A stretch of DNA of 22,027 nucleotides from positions 155,280-177,306 of the forward strand of contig MNCI01033545.1 in the NCBI GenBank assembly GCA_015680685.1, written 5' to 3'. Positions within the stretch are counted from its first letter, which is position 1; every line of letters begins with the position of its first letter. The notes under the pieces are model-generated. The model had not been told where the DNA came from. It did not search any database and was given only the letters and a program-made list of their open reading frames with translations. A program made the position numbers and the translations under genes. Shown here one piece after another: positions 1 through 8,627 of the stretch. Source of the DNA: Gnetum montanum. Its lineage: Eukaryota > Streptophyta > Gnetopsida > Gnetales > Gnetaceae.

Positions 1-1035
1 GCTCCACTATCACTTGCTCCAGTTATGCAGGGTGAAATCCCTACCCAGCCGCAGCAACGTAATGCCACAAGGGCTATTAACTCTCAACCTACTGTTGGTT
101 CCAACAACCACATGAAGAAAATACCTTTCTTTAGAACCAACAGATCAACCAAGCCCTTACAATCACAAGCAGTTGATTCCTTAGATGCCTCAGTATCAAT
201 CAAAACTTCGGAGACTCCTTCAACTCAACCACCACACTCAACGCATACGATCATGCTAACACATGCCATCACTGATTGGATTAAAGCTGGCCACCTTCCT
301 AGGAAATTCTTTGATCTTAGGAGTCCTTTAATATACTTACAAATTGCTGGAAGTGCATCGTGCAAGGCTCTTTTGGATTCAGGTTCCAGTGTCAACTTGG
401 TTTCTCAAGAAATGTACAAGGCTTGGAACCTGCCTCCATTGAAAAAGAGCAACATCCGTCTAGAGTTGGCTGACCAGTCCATCACTGTCCCATTGGGATT
501 GGTGGAAGACGTTGTTACCACTATTTGTGGGTGGTTGTACCCAGCTGACTTCCTAGTGATTTAGGTAAATAATGGTAAGGGGGACTTCCCAATCATAATG
601 GGAAGAGCATGGCTAAGCACCATCAACACACACCTAGGAATTTGTGATCTTTCCTTAGAAATATCAAAGGAAAATATATTCAGAAAGATCAAGAAGAAGA
701 AAGTTCCATGCATCGCATACAATGACACAGGATGTAATTGTGTGTAGAGGTTATGGTTTGTGCAAAGTTTAACATTACTTGCATGTAATCAATGTGAACA
801 AGTGATCAACATACAAAGATGCCTGTATGTAGTAGCCACACAACAGGAAGGCACCCAGTGGCTGGCAGCTGATCAAGAAAGTAGTTCACTCATATGCATG
901 GAACCAATTGAGGGTTTGACTTGTGCTTACATCAATAGCATAGACGCATTAGAGTAAGTCCACCGCCAACTTCTAAGTCTTAACCTTGAAAATATCAACT
1001 GGGGGAAGTTGGAAATCCTTGAGAAATTTAAGTAG
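1..1035 (+). pseudogene. Element 1 gag tail, retropepsin and pol linker (broken)
   Basis: One frame runs from base 1 and is interrupted only by stops at 562 (TAG), 745 (TAG), 955 (TAA) and 1033 (TAG). The first 90 or so residues are Pro, Gln and Ser/Thr rich, like a gag tail. The retropepsin follows: active-site Asp at 376-378 in LLDSGSSVNL, then LELADQS, VEDV, and the C-terminal PIIMGRAWL motif just after the first stop. Retropepsins cut the gag-pol polyprotein in the virus-like particle, as dimers. The Asp-Ser-Gly site is intact here, whereas element 2 has lost it. Downstream is a Cys-containing linker that is also present in element 2 (about 11440-11860). No frameshift is seen over 1 kb. 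The initiator is outside the window; the ATG at 25 is just an internal Met. Confidence 0.85.
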
Positions 1036-1584
1036 GAGCCTCTTGAGCTGAAACCATTGCCCATTAGTATGGAATACACATTCGTTAAAAATGGAAAATC
1101 AATAATTATCAATGTTAAGCTTTCTCCTCAACAGATAGGGCACAAAATTTCACACATAGGGATAGAGGTAGACCTCAAGAAAATCAAAGTTATCCAAGAA
1201 ATTACCCATATACCAAAAGCTGTCAAAAATATTCGGTCATTCCTTGGACATACTGGCTACTATAGGAGATTTATTGAGAACTTTTCAAAGGTTTCCAAAC
1301 CCTTGGTGGAATTAACAAAAAAGGACGTACCTTTCGAACTGGAAGATAAGGTTCTCTATTGGAATCCCACACATGTGCCACAACGTACTAAATTTCAAAC
1401 ACTATGGGAAGGACCTTATATTATTTATGCAACTTTTCCTTCAGGGGCCATGACAATATACAAATCTGAGAGCCTTGATAAGAGATTACTAGTCAATGTG
1501 CAACAAGCCAAACCCTTCCATGAACTTAGAACAGCCAGTGCACATAATACCTCTGAGAAGGGACGACCCCACTCATTATTTTAG
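1036..1584 (+). pseudogene. Element 1 pol frame with RT, RNase H and integrase core deleted, still open
   Basis: The frame is the same as the upstream protease and is open for 183 codons. It starts with the pre-RT linker (ELKPLP, equivalent to 11867 onward in element 2). Near 1132-1140 it jumps directly to the RT C-terminal edge (IGHKISHIGIEVD, then FLGHTGYYRRFI), so nearly all RT including the catalytic Asp residues is missing. Near 1337-1345 it jumps again, to the integrase C-terminal tail (VLYW...TKFQTLWEGPYII). RNase H and the integrase core are missing. Both junctions keep the frame. It cannot encode a polymerase or integrase. It could be a deletion derivative moved in trans, or two lucky deletions in a dead copy. 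The first Met is at 1069; there is no evidence of independent translation. Confidence 0.8.
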
Positions 1585-1657
1585 ATCTCCTCCTTTCAAC
1601 TCACTCATGGGGGAGATGGCCACCTTTGCTAATCGATCGAGGCCCTTAGTTCTTTTG

Positions 1658-1740
1658 GAATTTTTGTTTTACACATTTTTGTTTCATAGATTTTTGTTTT
1701 ACACATTCTTTCAACTTTTCTTATTTTTGTTTTACACCAT
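1658..1740 (+). repeat. T-rich short repeats with TTTTTGTTTTACAC units
   Basis: Three spaced copies of TTTTTGTTTTACAC or close variants lie in a strongly T-biased stretch just after the end of the pol frame. A similar 'tttacacattgcttcgctttgtttacacatt' flavour recurs in the 3' region of element 3 (about 15628-15665), so these may be a common feature of such 3' regions. No function is evident. Confidence 0.6.
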
Positions 1741-2187
1741 TGTTCATATTTTTACTATTTCCTTATTTTCTTGATTGTTTTTATTCGTCATCCAATAAGT
1801 GCTCATGATGGTGGATTAAATTATATCATATTGATTGCTAATGTTTGGTTTTTATCTTTGAATTATGATGCTGATATTAAGGTATGGTTCTTTTGATATA
1901 ATAGGCAATGAGTCCACATTGTCCATGCATCCATGAATTTCTATGATCTCTCTTGGCTTGGAACTGTACAGTCCCTTTCTTTAAATAATAGAACTATTAA
2001 TGAATTGGTGACTAGGCATTTCTCAAACTAAGGAAGGACTCAAGGATTGAAAAGGGTGTGACTTCAAGGGGATTTGATGCATTTGAGCTGGCCATTCTCT
2101 TGGGTGCTTGAATGTTTCCTTCTTGGGTTTTCCTTACCATTCTGACGTTGCTTCATTATCGAGAAGCTGAGCTAATAAAAATAATAA

Positions 2188-2375
2188 GTCTTTGCATGGT
2201 GTAGTTCTCATGAAAAAAAAAGAAAAAAAGTGAGAATTCAAAGCACACCCCTTAGACAAAATAAATGCAAAAAAAAAAAAAATGCATGGGTCTTTGCATG
2301 GTGTGGTTCCCGTTCTAAAAAAAAAAAAAACAACAACATGGGAATTCAAAGCACACCCCTTAGACCAAATAAAAG
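2188..2375 (+). repeat. Two-copy tandem repeat of about 105 bp with A-rich spacers
   Basis: GTCTTTGCATGGTGTRGTTC occurs at 2188 and 2290, and GAATTCAAAGCACACCCCTTAGAC at 2234 and 2342, so the period is 102-108 bp. Between the conserved blocks lie A runs of 9-14 bases that differ in length. This explains the short lysine/phenylalanine-rich frames on both strands here, which are not genes. Confidence 0.85.
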
Positions 2376-3623
2376 GGCTACAAGCACTGGTTATGAAACT
2401 AGAAAGATATGTTACCCATGCCTAAAGGTTCCCTCTAACTAAGGCCCTTTCTCGCTTCCTACTTCTCCATCTCTCTCTCCTCGGAATGGTGGTGACTCTT
2501 TGTGGAAGCATTCTTGTTGCTTCAGGTGGATGGATTGGTCAAGTGTGTTGATGTGAGGTCACTGGATGTGGTTTGTTTGAGTCTAGATTTGGGATGAGTT
2601 CTACTCAGTCACATTAACCATGAAATACACAAGGGACTTTACAAAACCTTGTTCGTGGGATTCCATTCCATTCTCTTCTCTCCATATTTCTCCCCATTTT
2701 TCCACCTTATTGCCGATTTTATCATTAGTCTATTTTTGGGTTGATGCATTATTTTTATTTGGTGAATTCTTGTGGGTAAGTTTTTAACTCTTTCTTCCAA
2801 ATGACAAGAGCCTACAGACTCTTTGGTTTGTGGGTTTATGAGGGCATAAAAGGCATGAGCCTGCTTTGGGGAGGACCCACTGGCATTCCTTTTTGGTGCA
2901 ATTGTTAACTTCTTTTCCTTAAATATTTCTTGCAATCAATCATTTCTTATTTCATCCCCATCCATGACATCCATTTTAGTGGTGTTGCCGTTGTTATTTT
3001 TTCCCATCTTTCTTGTTTCTCATATTTTTCAATCTTATAGCTACCGAAGGTTCGCTCTTAGTCATGGGGGCCCTAGCACAAATTTTTCAATTTTCTCCAT
3101 TTTACTATTTGCCTAACCCCTACACCTTGGGTAGTCACCTGTGATAAATCTCTAAACTAGTTTTTGCCATAACCACAACTCAGCCAATGTGCTTCATCTC
3201 AAGGCAAGGTATCAACTACATTGTGGTTTATCTATCCTTGCTCATTTGTAACTATGTTGTGTGTGCAAATGGCGATCATACAAATAATGGACTAGGCTTG
3301 GAGGAAGCACTTAGGATGGACCGGAACTGGAGCATTTACGAAAGGGTCAAGTTTGGTGGCATGGCTATGGATAAATAACGGAAGGCGCAATCTTAGCATT
3401 GGCAGCAACACGGTTTATTTTCTTTCTCTATCTTTCTCTACAAGCTACCAAATAAAGGCTTGGATGTCATTTATGTACGAGTGTTCACCACAATGTTGTA
3501 ATATGCTTATTGATCTGTCCATTGGGCACGTTGAGTCTGTTATTCGTTAGTTGTCAATTAGTCAATAATCCCATACCTTCTCAATATTTTGTAAGGAACT
3601 CAAGGACGAGTTTTCATTCAGTC

Positions 3624-3632
3624 GTGGGGGTA
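3624..3632 (+). promoter_or_regulatory. Polypurine tract of element 1 (GTGGGGGTA)
   Basis: GTGGGGGTA directly abuts the TGATGAG start of LTR A. The mirrored tract (TACCCCC) abuts LTR B at 5411. Such a tract primes plus-strand DNA synthesis in LTR elements. Position next to two LTR copies of one family is the main support. Confidence 0.75.
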
Positions 3633-3644
3633 TGATGAGAGCGG

Positions 3645-3806
3645 TTACTCTAATAATTAGAGTGGTTATTATTAGGGCGATTACTCTAATTATTAGAGTG
3701 GGTATTATTAGAGCAGTTACTCTAATTATTAGAGTGATTATTATTAGAGGGGTAGTTTTTCTAAAATTAGAGTGGCAGTTTTTGTAATTATTAGAGTAGT
3801 TACTCC
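3645..3806 (+). repeat. 36-bp tandem repeats with a 15-bp palindrome in U3 of LTR A
   Basis: TTACTCTAAT recurs at 3645, 3681 and 3717, an exact 36-bp period, followed by one or two degraded units. Each unit holds CTCTAATWATTAGAG, two 7-base arms around one central base (first copy 3648-3662). It lies just upstream of the TATA box, so it may be an enhancer-like array. Because 36 is a multiple of 3, it creates a repetitive minus-strand frame that is not a gene. Confidence 0.9.
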
Positions 3807-3811
3807 CAAGC

Positions 3812-3820
3812 CTATAAATA
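3812..3820 (+). promoter_or_regulatory. TATA box of LTR A (CTATAAATA)
   Basis: CTATAAATA lies 179 bp inside the LTR. All four LTRs of the family have TATAAATA at an equivalent place (103-179 bp from the U3 end), which supports a core promoter for RNA polymerase II. Confidence 0.75.
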
Positions 3821-4356
3821 CAGTGCCCAGGCACACAACAGGGGGAGTCAAAAAAGAAGAAGAAGAAAAATTTAGAAGAAGAATTCAGAAGAGGAAGTCT
3901 TTTAGGAGTCAAGTAGCGAAATTGTAGCCAAGTGCCCACAGCAGGAGGTCTAAGTGTGGATGGATCTTTATTCGAGCATTGTGTACCTGAGCANCCCAGT
4001 AGTGTTGCGTTGGTTCAAGATGTGTACAGCAAGTGAGAATAGATATTGGTGTTAGGATTAGTTTAAAGCCTAGTTAATCAGTAGTTAAGTTAAATTAGTC
4101 ACTTAGTTATCTCTCTCTCCTCCCTTATTAGCAAAAGGACATAAAAACATAAAAACTATAAAAATCATATGCCTCAAGCTTACTTAACCATACAATCATG
4201 ACATACAAGTAAGTTTGGGAAGACAATGATCAACCAACCCATCCTTGTTCCACAAAGGTGCATAGGCACTTAGTCCTTGGAATTCGACCGGATTGTGCAT
4301 GAAATGCTTGTATTTGTATGGTTGAGCGGAGGGGTACCTCGCCGCTCATCAATTTT

Positions 4357-4550
4357 AAATAAATTATCAAGATTAGAAATCAATATTTCAAAAAAATTTC
4401 TTCTCATTCACCATAGGGACTACAAGCCTATTTCCATGTAATCCATTTATAACATCCCTTGACTAAGAAATCTTGATACATTATTTTTTGTAACTTGAAC
4501 TTTTGACTTGTACCTTGTTTAACACCCCTTGTTAATTGAGCTAGCCATGG
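4357..4550. other. AT-rich spacer between two LTRs
   Basis: About 200 bp separate the end of LTR A from the start of LTR B. It is AT-rich, with no coding frame or repeat that I recognise. It may be host sequence or an older element fragment into which both inserted. TTAGC at 4551-4555 would be the target duplication copy for the reverse element of LTR B. Confidence 0.5.
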
Positions 4551-5102
4551 TTAGCTAATGAATGGCAGAGTAATCCTACACCCAACCATATAAATCACAC
4601 GTGTTTACACATGATCCGATTGAATTTTGTGAACTTAGAACTAGTTAGTGCTAAGATGCTAATGATTATCTTCCCAATCACGCTTGTGTGATTGAAGTTG
4701 TATGGTTAAGGGTGATTGATGCATGTGATTGTACCTTTTATTATTTAAATATTTAAAGTATTAAAATATTAACCTATTTAATCTAAGTATGAAAAGTAAA
4801 TCTAAAGTAGCCTAAGCATAGAGTATCCATTTCTAATTTACTATACACATCCTGAACATATACTAATGTTGTTGGGTTACCAAGCATTCCATCGTTGGGT
4901 GTACCAAGTGATTCACTACTAGGATTACCAAGAATTAATAAGTTTATGCTTGAAATCTATTATACTCATGTGAATTGACTAAGTGTGATGAAATAAAATA
5001 TTTAACTAATTACATGAGAAGTAAAAGAACACTCATAGTAAATTGCAAGGAATGAAATTAAACTATTAGCCAAGTGCTACAATGGATGGAATAAATCTTG
5101 AT

Positions 5103-5108
5103 TTTATT
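5103..5108 (-). terminator. Candidate polyadenylation signal AATAAA in LTR B
   Basis: AATAAA on the minus strand, about 180 bp downstream of the TATA box. LTRs C and D have it at about 175 bp. The conserved spacing suggests the end of the R region. Evidence is positional only. Confidence 0.45.
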
Positions 5109-5283
5109 GTCGTGATGTCAATATGTCCAGGTACATTATGCACTTAAAATAAAACTCCTTTCAATCTACTTAATCCAGATGGTGGGCACTTAGAGGGAAA
5201 AAGATTTTAACTTTTGTGAAAGAATACTATAAGAGTCTACCTATAGAATGACCAAAAGTTATTATAAATGTGGTGGGCACATG

Positions 5284-5291
5284 TATTTATA
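5284..5291 (-). promoter_or_regulatory. TATA box of LTR B (minus strand)
   Basis: TATTTATA on the plus strand reads TATAAATA on the minus strand, about 119 bp from the U3 end, matching the other three LTR copies. Confidence 0.7.
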
Positions 5292-5410
5292 TAGGCAAAT
5301 ATGAAGATTGCATCAATGCTGATGCATTGGTACATCTTAGGTCATGTCAATGCATGTGTGTCAATGCAAGTGCATGTCAATATGGATGGTTGATATAATA
5401 ATATTTATCA

Positions 5411-5419
5411 TACCCCCAT
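5411..5419 (-). promoter_or_regulatory. Polypurine tract beside LTR B
   Basis: Minus strand CATGGGGGTA abuts the LTR start. A further 25 bp upstream (ACTCAAAGATGAGTTTT) match the same place in element 1. It shows which side of LTR B holds the element body. Confidence 0.7.
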
Positions 5420-5647
5420 GAATGACCAAAAACTCATCTTTGAGTCAACAAAATTGGGATAGAGTTGTTTACAAAATTGGAAAAGTATGAGACTGACTGA
5501 CTAACTCGCTAAAACTTAAATATCACATGACAAACAAAACTATTCAAGTGCTTTTACAATTGAAACTAAAAAAAAATAGGACACATTACAAAAATGGCCT
5601 TAGTTAATACATACAAAATGATTCCAATGCATATGCTTTAAGTTATA
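5420..5647 (-). other. Non-coding stretch between coiled-coil frame and polypurine tract
   Basis: About 230 bp of AT-rich sequence on the 3' side of the minus-strand frame. Apart from the last bases next to the polypurine tract it shows no similarity I can see to element 1's 3' region and no coding frame. Confidence 0.5.
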
Positions 5648-7240
5648 CTAGAAAGTGGTGGCTTCTATGATTGCTCCTCATGCATTGGCTATTGTTGTCA
5701 TTGCCCTACTTCTTATTTTTTTCTTGTTTACTTCTTTTGTTAATTTGAATGCATCTAATGGTGCCTTCATCTTCTTCTTCTTGCACCTAGGATCATTGAT
5801 TATATAGGTTGTGTTGTCTGGAGTGGATAGTATAGGCACATATTAGGGGTAAGGTAAAGTAGGAAATATCTCCTTGGTGTTAATAAGCCAAAGAGCAAAT
5901 TGTTTATATTCAATGTCAAACACTCTCATCGTGTTCTTCAACTCCTACTGGTCTACCATCCTCTTGACCAAGTTCTTTGTGACTACTAGCTAATCTTTGA
6001 TTTTGAATCTGAGAACCTTGAGCTTTGCATTAGCTATTTCTAGCTTTTGCTTTGTCTCCTTGTGAAGCTTAAAATCACTATGATATAAGAGGCATGAACT
6101 AATCACTTTTTTTTTCTAATTCTAACCTCGATCTTCCAATATGATGTTCGCATATCAAAGATTAGCAAGCTTAATGTATTTAGTCAACTTCTCAATTTGT
6201 AACTCCTTCATATGTATCTTTACCTAGTTGTACGTATTCAGTCCATCAAAGATGGGCTACCATGTGCTGCCTCATTATTGAAGTTTCTAGAGGGCATTGT
6301 TCATTTTGGCCTTGGATAATTGGATTTTTTTATTAACTTCTTTTAGCATGCCAACCTAATCCATGTAGTGATATTTAACTTTTTCATAATTTAGGGCTTA
6401 GTCCTTCTAGGCAACAATCTCAATTGTTGATTTTTGTATGATGACACACATCTTCTTCATTGACAGATTTCTATCTTCAATTACAAATTTACTTGCATCT
6501 TGATTCAGCTTGATCACCTACTCACATTAATTCTTGAGGTATTTTTCAAGTTGTTCCTTTTATTTTTTTCACCTTAAGCAATCTCCTATTTTGCTTGGTT
6601 AGCTTTGTATTTTCCTGGTGCATCTAAATAAGATCATTATTGGTACTATGTGACATTACATTTGATAAGGCTACATCCTAGATGACCTTTTCCTTTTCTT
6701 CTTTGACCTTTTTTTATGTCTTTTGAAGCTTCTAAAAGGCTTCATTCGATGTAAGCTCTAGTCAAAGAATTGTTGGGTTGAATAAGAAGATTCTAAGTCA
6801 TACAATTTCATTTATCAATTATTGGTTGTAGTTGATGGCCTCTTGTAGGTATGTCTTGATAACTAGAAGCTTACCCCTTGTCTTCAAGAGATTAAACTAA
6901 ATTATAGAAATGTCTTCTGGGATGTCAAAGTTCTTTAAAATTAGTTGCTAAGCTCCTACAAGTTTTTCTAGCACCTCCTCATGTTGTGCTACTATCATGC
7001 CCCTTGATCTAGTTCTTGCAGACATTTGGATATCTTCCATTATAGCAAAGTTAGATACTGGTGCTACAAGAACCTTCAACTCATCTCTAATACCACCACC
7101 ATCTCTATAAATGTCTCTTAGGCTCTCTATAATATGATTACCATTGTGGCACCTTCCCCCTCTTTTAGTACCATTGAGAAGACTATAACGTTGCCCAAAA
7201 TGTCTAGTACTTGCTTTGTAGACAAGGATACTAAGATCTC
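5648..7240 (-). pseudogene. Unrecognised coiled-coil reading frame in the body of the LTR B element (broken)
   Basis: On the minus strand one frame can be read from about 7240 to 6575, then, after a shift in the homopolymer-rich 6557-6575 (TTTTATTTTTTTC on the plus strand), a second frame to a stop at 5648-5650. Internal stops are mostly TAG/TAA/TGA where Gln, Trp or Arg would fit. The product would be about 530 residues, rich in Lys, Glu, Asn, Ile and Leu with heptad-like spacing (QHEEVLEKLV, MKELQIEKLTKYIKLANL, KQKLEIANAKLKVL). It ends in a basic tail (DPRCKKKKMKAP, EVNKKKIRSR). Weaker coding traces in another frame reach about 7480 (KEPSPPPMKDI). I recognise no gag, protease, RT or env motif. 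Options are a divergent gag, an env-position accessory protein or a captured host coiled-coil gene. A chance frame is unlikely given its length and the consistent composition. Confidence 0.6.
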
Positions 7241-7515
7241 TCTAGAGGTAGGATTAGTGTGCATGGTAGTTTCACTTCTTTATGTGGAAAATAGATTAGC
7301 CAGAAATCTTAAGGCTAGAGGATGATCCTTGTGACCTCATTTAAGTGGCTCATGGTTGGATTACAATCATGACTCAACACCGTAGGCACTTATTATTGTT
7401 ATTCTCTTAGTTATATTAGGTGCTCCTCTACACCTATAATATCTTTCATTGGTGGTGGTGATGGTTCCTTAGTGTAGGGACATCTCTTTTGAACCCTTGT
7501 TCATTTCTACAAATG

Positions 7516-7600
7516 AAAGATGTCTTAGTAGCTTGAAAGATGTCTTGGTAACCTAGAAGATGTCTTACTTGAGAGCTAAGATGGCAAGGGAGATGTCTTT
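7516..7600 (+). repeat. AGATGTCTT short repeats before LTR C
   Basis: AGATGTCTT occurs four times in 85 bp, the first two in GAAAGATGTCTTRGTARCYT units, the last running directly into TGATGA at 7601. Either this is target-side sequence, or it is a U3 tandem module and LTR C really starts further left (a TGATGG lies at 7459). Confidence 0.7.
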
Positions 7601-7717
7601 TGATGAATCATAGATTGGCTACATCAGCTGGGCCCCATCGACTAGGCCTCATAGGCCCCGTTGATGCATGATTTGATGCATTGACATGGCCTCATTGATG
7701 TAGTGTCTATTTTTGCT

Positions 7718-7725
7718 TATAAATA
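7718..7725 (+). promoter_or_regulatory. TATA box of LTR C
   Basis: TATAAATA, about 117 bp from the inferred U3 start, at the same relative position as in the other family members. Confidence 0.7.
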
Positions 7726-7892
7726 TGTGCTCACCCATCATATTTATGGTAATATTTGTCATAGTGTAGCAAAGATCTTGTAGTTTTTGTTCCCAAAGTT
7801 AGAATATTTTCCCAGGTGCCCATAGTAGGAGTTATTGAGTGTACAGATCTTTATTTGAGCTTGTTGTACTTGAGCACGACAATATGTGCGAC

Positions 7893-7898
7893 AATAAA
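7893..7898 (+). terminator. Candidate polyadenylation signal AATAAA in LTR C
   Basis: AATAAA in GACAATAAAGATGAG, 175 bp after the TATA box. The same hexamer lies 175 bp after the TATA box in LTR D, although the two copies have otherwise diverged widely. Confidence 0.5.
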
Positions 7899-8474
7899 GA
7901 TGAGTTTTCTGATAAACCTTGTAGCACTTTGGCTAGATTAAATATTTTATCATGCATTCAATGTTTTCAACAATTTTATTTATTGCTTTAGGCTAAATTA
8001 AGCTAGATTAAACTAGATTAAATAGCAATTAATTAAGCATGTAAGTACAACCACTTCGAGCATGTGCATGATGCTTGGTAATCCTAGTAGCACTTAACAT
8101 TTGGTAACCCAACAACATTATACATGTTTAGGTTGTGTATGGAAAGTGGAACTGGATGCTTATGTTAGGATTAGTTAGACCTTGGTTAGTTAGATTAAAT
8201 TAGCAATTAAATTACTTCATTTCTTTCATCCATTATTTTAAGCACCAAAAACATAAAACACAAAAATAATAAAAATCAGATGTCTTAATTATGCTTAATC
8301 ATACCTTTGCATATCACAAGTGTAATTGAGAAGACAACGAATGACTATTAGGGCAAGTTCACTTCCTAGAGGCTAGTGTACCAAAAGATAAAGGGTCCAC
8401 GAAATTCAATCAGATCGTGCATGAACACTTAGTGATTCATATGGTTGAGCATAGGGGTATTCGCTACTCATCAT

Positions 8475-8492
8475 TGGCATTGTTGTTAGGGA
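8475..8492 (+). promoter_or_regulatory. Primer-binding site of element 2, decayed tRNA-Asp type
   Basis: TGGCATTGTTGTTAGGGA begins two bases after the LTR end. The complement of the 3' end of plant tRNA-Asp (from memory) is TGGCGCCGTTGCCGGGGA. The two differ at six positions, every one C-to-T or G-to-A. This primer type is used by Athila-like elements, in line with the proteins downstream. Confidence 0.8.
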
Positions 8493-8627
8493 CCCTTTTT
8501 GTTTAAAATGTGCGCTATCTAGGCATAGTGGAAATCATTAACATCATTGGACAAATCCTAAGGTCAAAATCATTCTCAAAATAAATACCATAAAGTAAGC
8601 ACACTAATATATTATTCTAATTGCAAA

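Larger units (their letters stand above)
1585..3623 (+). other. Element 1 non-coding 3' region between pol and 3' LTR
   Basis: About 2 kb without a convincing coding frame. It begins near a G-rich GGGGGAGATGG (1609-1619), which resembles an internal purine tract. At about 1658-1740 it is T-rich, with TTTTTGTTTTACAC-like units, and at 2188-2375 it has a two-copy repeat. Short frames at 2639-2935 (minus) and 3187-3378 (plus) show no recognisable domain. Athila elements usually carry an env-like gene here; I cannot recognise one. The last 35 bp (ACTCAAGGACGAGTTTT onward) match the bases upstream of the polypurine tract of the reverse element beside LTR B. Confidence 0.6.
1..4351 (+). mobile_element. 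Element 1: Athila-like Ty3/gypsy retrotransposon, 3' part, internally deleted
   Basis: The 5' end lies outside the window. Visible in order are a gag C-terminal tail, a retropepsin, a linker, the RT entry and RT C-terminal edge, the integrase C-terminal tail, about 2 kb of non-coding 3' region, a polypurine tract and a 3' LTR. The protein is clearly paralogous to that of element 2 (10755-11990), for example in LPRK, SPLIYL, LELA and VEDV motifs. RT, RNase H and integrase catalytic cores are absent, so the copy was non-autonomous before it collected stop codons. The Athila-like label rests on remembered family motifs; a profile search against plant retrotransposon domains would settle it. Confidence 0.85.
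3633..4351 (+). mobile_element. LTR A: 3' LTR of element 1 (719 bp)
   Basis: It starts TGATGAG and ends CTCATCA, a short terminal inverted repeat, and directly follows the polypurine tract. Internal landmarks are shared with LTRs B, C and D: TATA box, GATCTTTATTYGAGC, GTGTACCTGAGCA, GTTAGGATTAGTT, and the end block ATGGTTGAGCGGAGGGGTACC. It is shorter than the others because the stretch that carries the paired arms in D and C is mostly absent. One unresolved base is at 3994. Only one end of element 1 is in the window, so target duplication cannot be checked; the right flank is ATTTT. Confidence 0.88.
4556..5410 (-). mobile_element. LTR B: reverse copy of the A/C/D family (855 bp), 3' LTR
   Basis: Reading the minus strand, it begins TGATAA (5410) and ends TTCATTA (4556), decayed forms of TGATGA and CTCATCA. 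It shares with LTR C GCATTGACATG in U3, the TATA box, a downstream AATAAA, and GCTTGGTAACCCAACAACATTA in the U5 half. The tract TACCCCC lies just outside at 5411, so this is the 3' LTR of a minus-strand element whose body lies to the right. Many differences from D are C-to-T or G-to-A. Confidence 0.85.
7601..8473 (+). mobile_element. LTR C: 5' LTR of element 2 (873 bp)
   Basis: It starts TGATGA and ends CTCATCA, followed after one base by a primer-binding site, so this is a 5' LTR. It shares the TATA box, AATAAA, the GTTAGGATTAGTTAGACC block, and the end block ATGGTTGAGCATAGGGGTA with LTRs A, B and D. The right end is firm; the left end is less so because of the AGATGTCTT repeats before it. 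The U3 holds GATGCATTGACATGG, also present in LTR B, making B and C the closest pair. Confidence 0.82.

Noticed and set aside
2639-2935. 98-codon minus-strand frame
   Set aside because: No start context, domain or homologous copy; it lies in AT-rich 3' sequence of element 1.
3187-3550. Two overlapping short plus-strand frames as a possible env-like gene
   Set aside because: They are about 60 codons each, with no signal peptide plus transmembrane arrangement and no continuity in a shared frame.
3562-3939. 125-codon minus-strand frame with repeated Leu-Ile-Ile motifs, membrane-like
   Set aside because: It is the 36-bp U3 repeat of LTR A read in frame (36 is a multiple of 3) and overlaps the TATA box.
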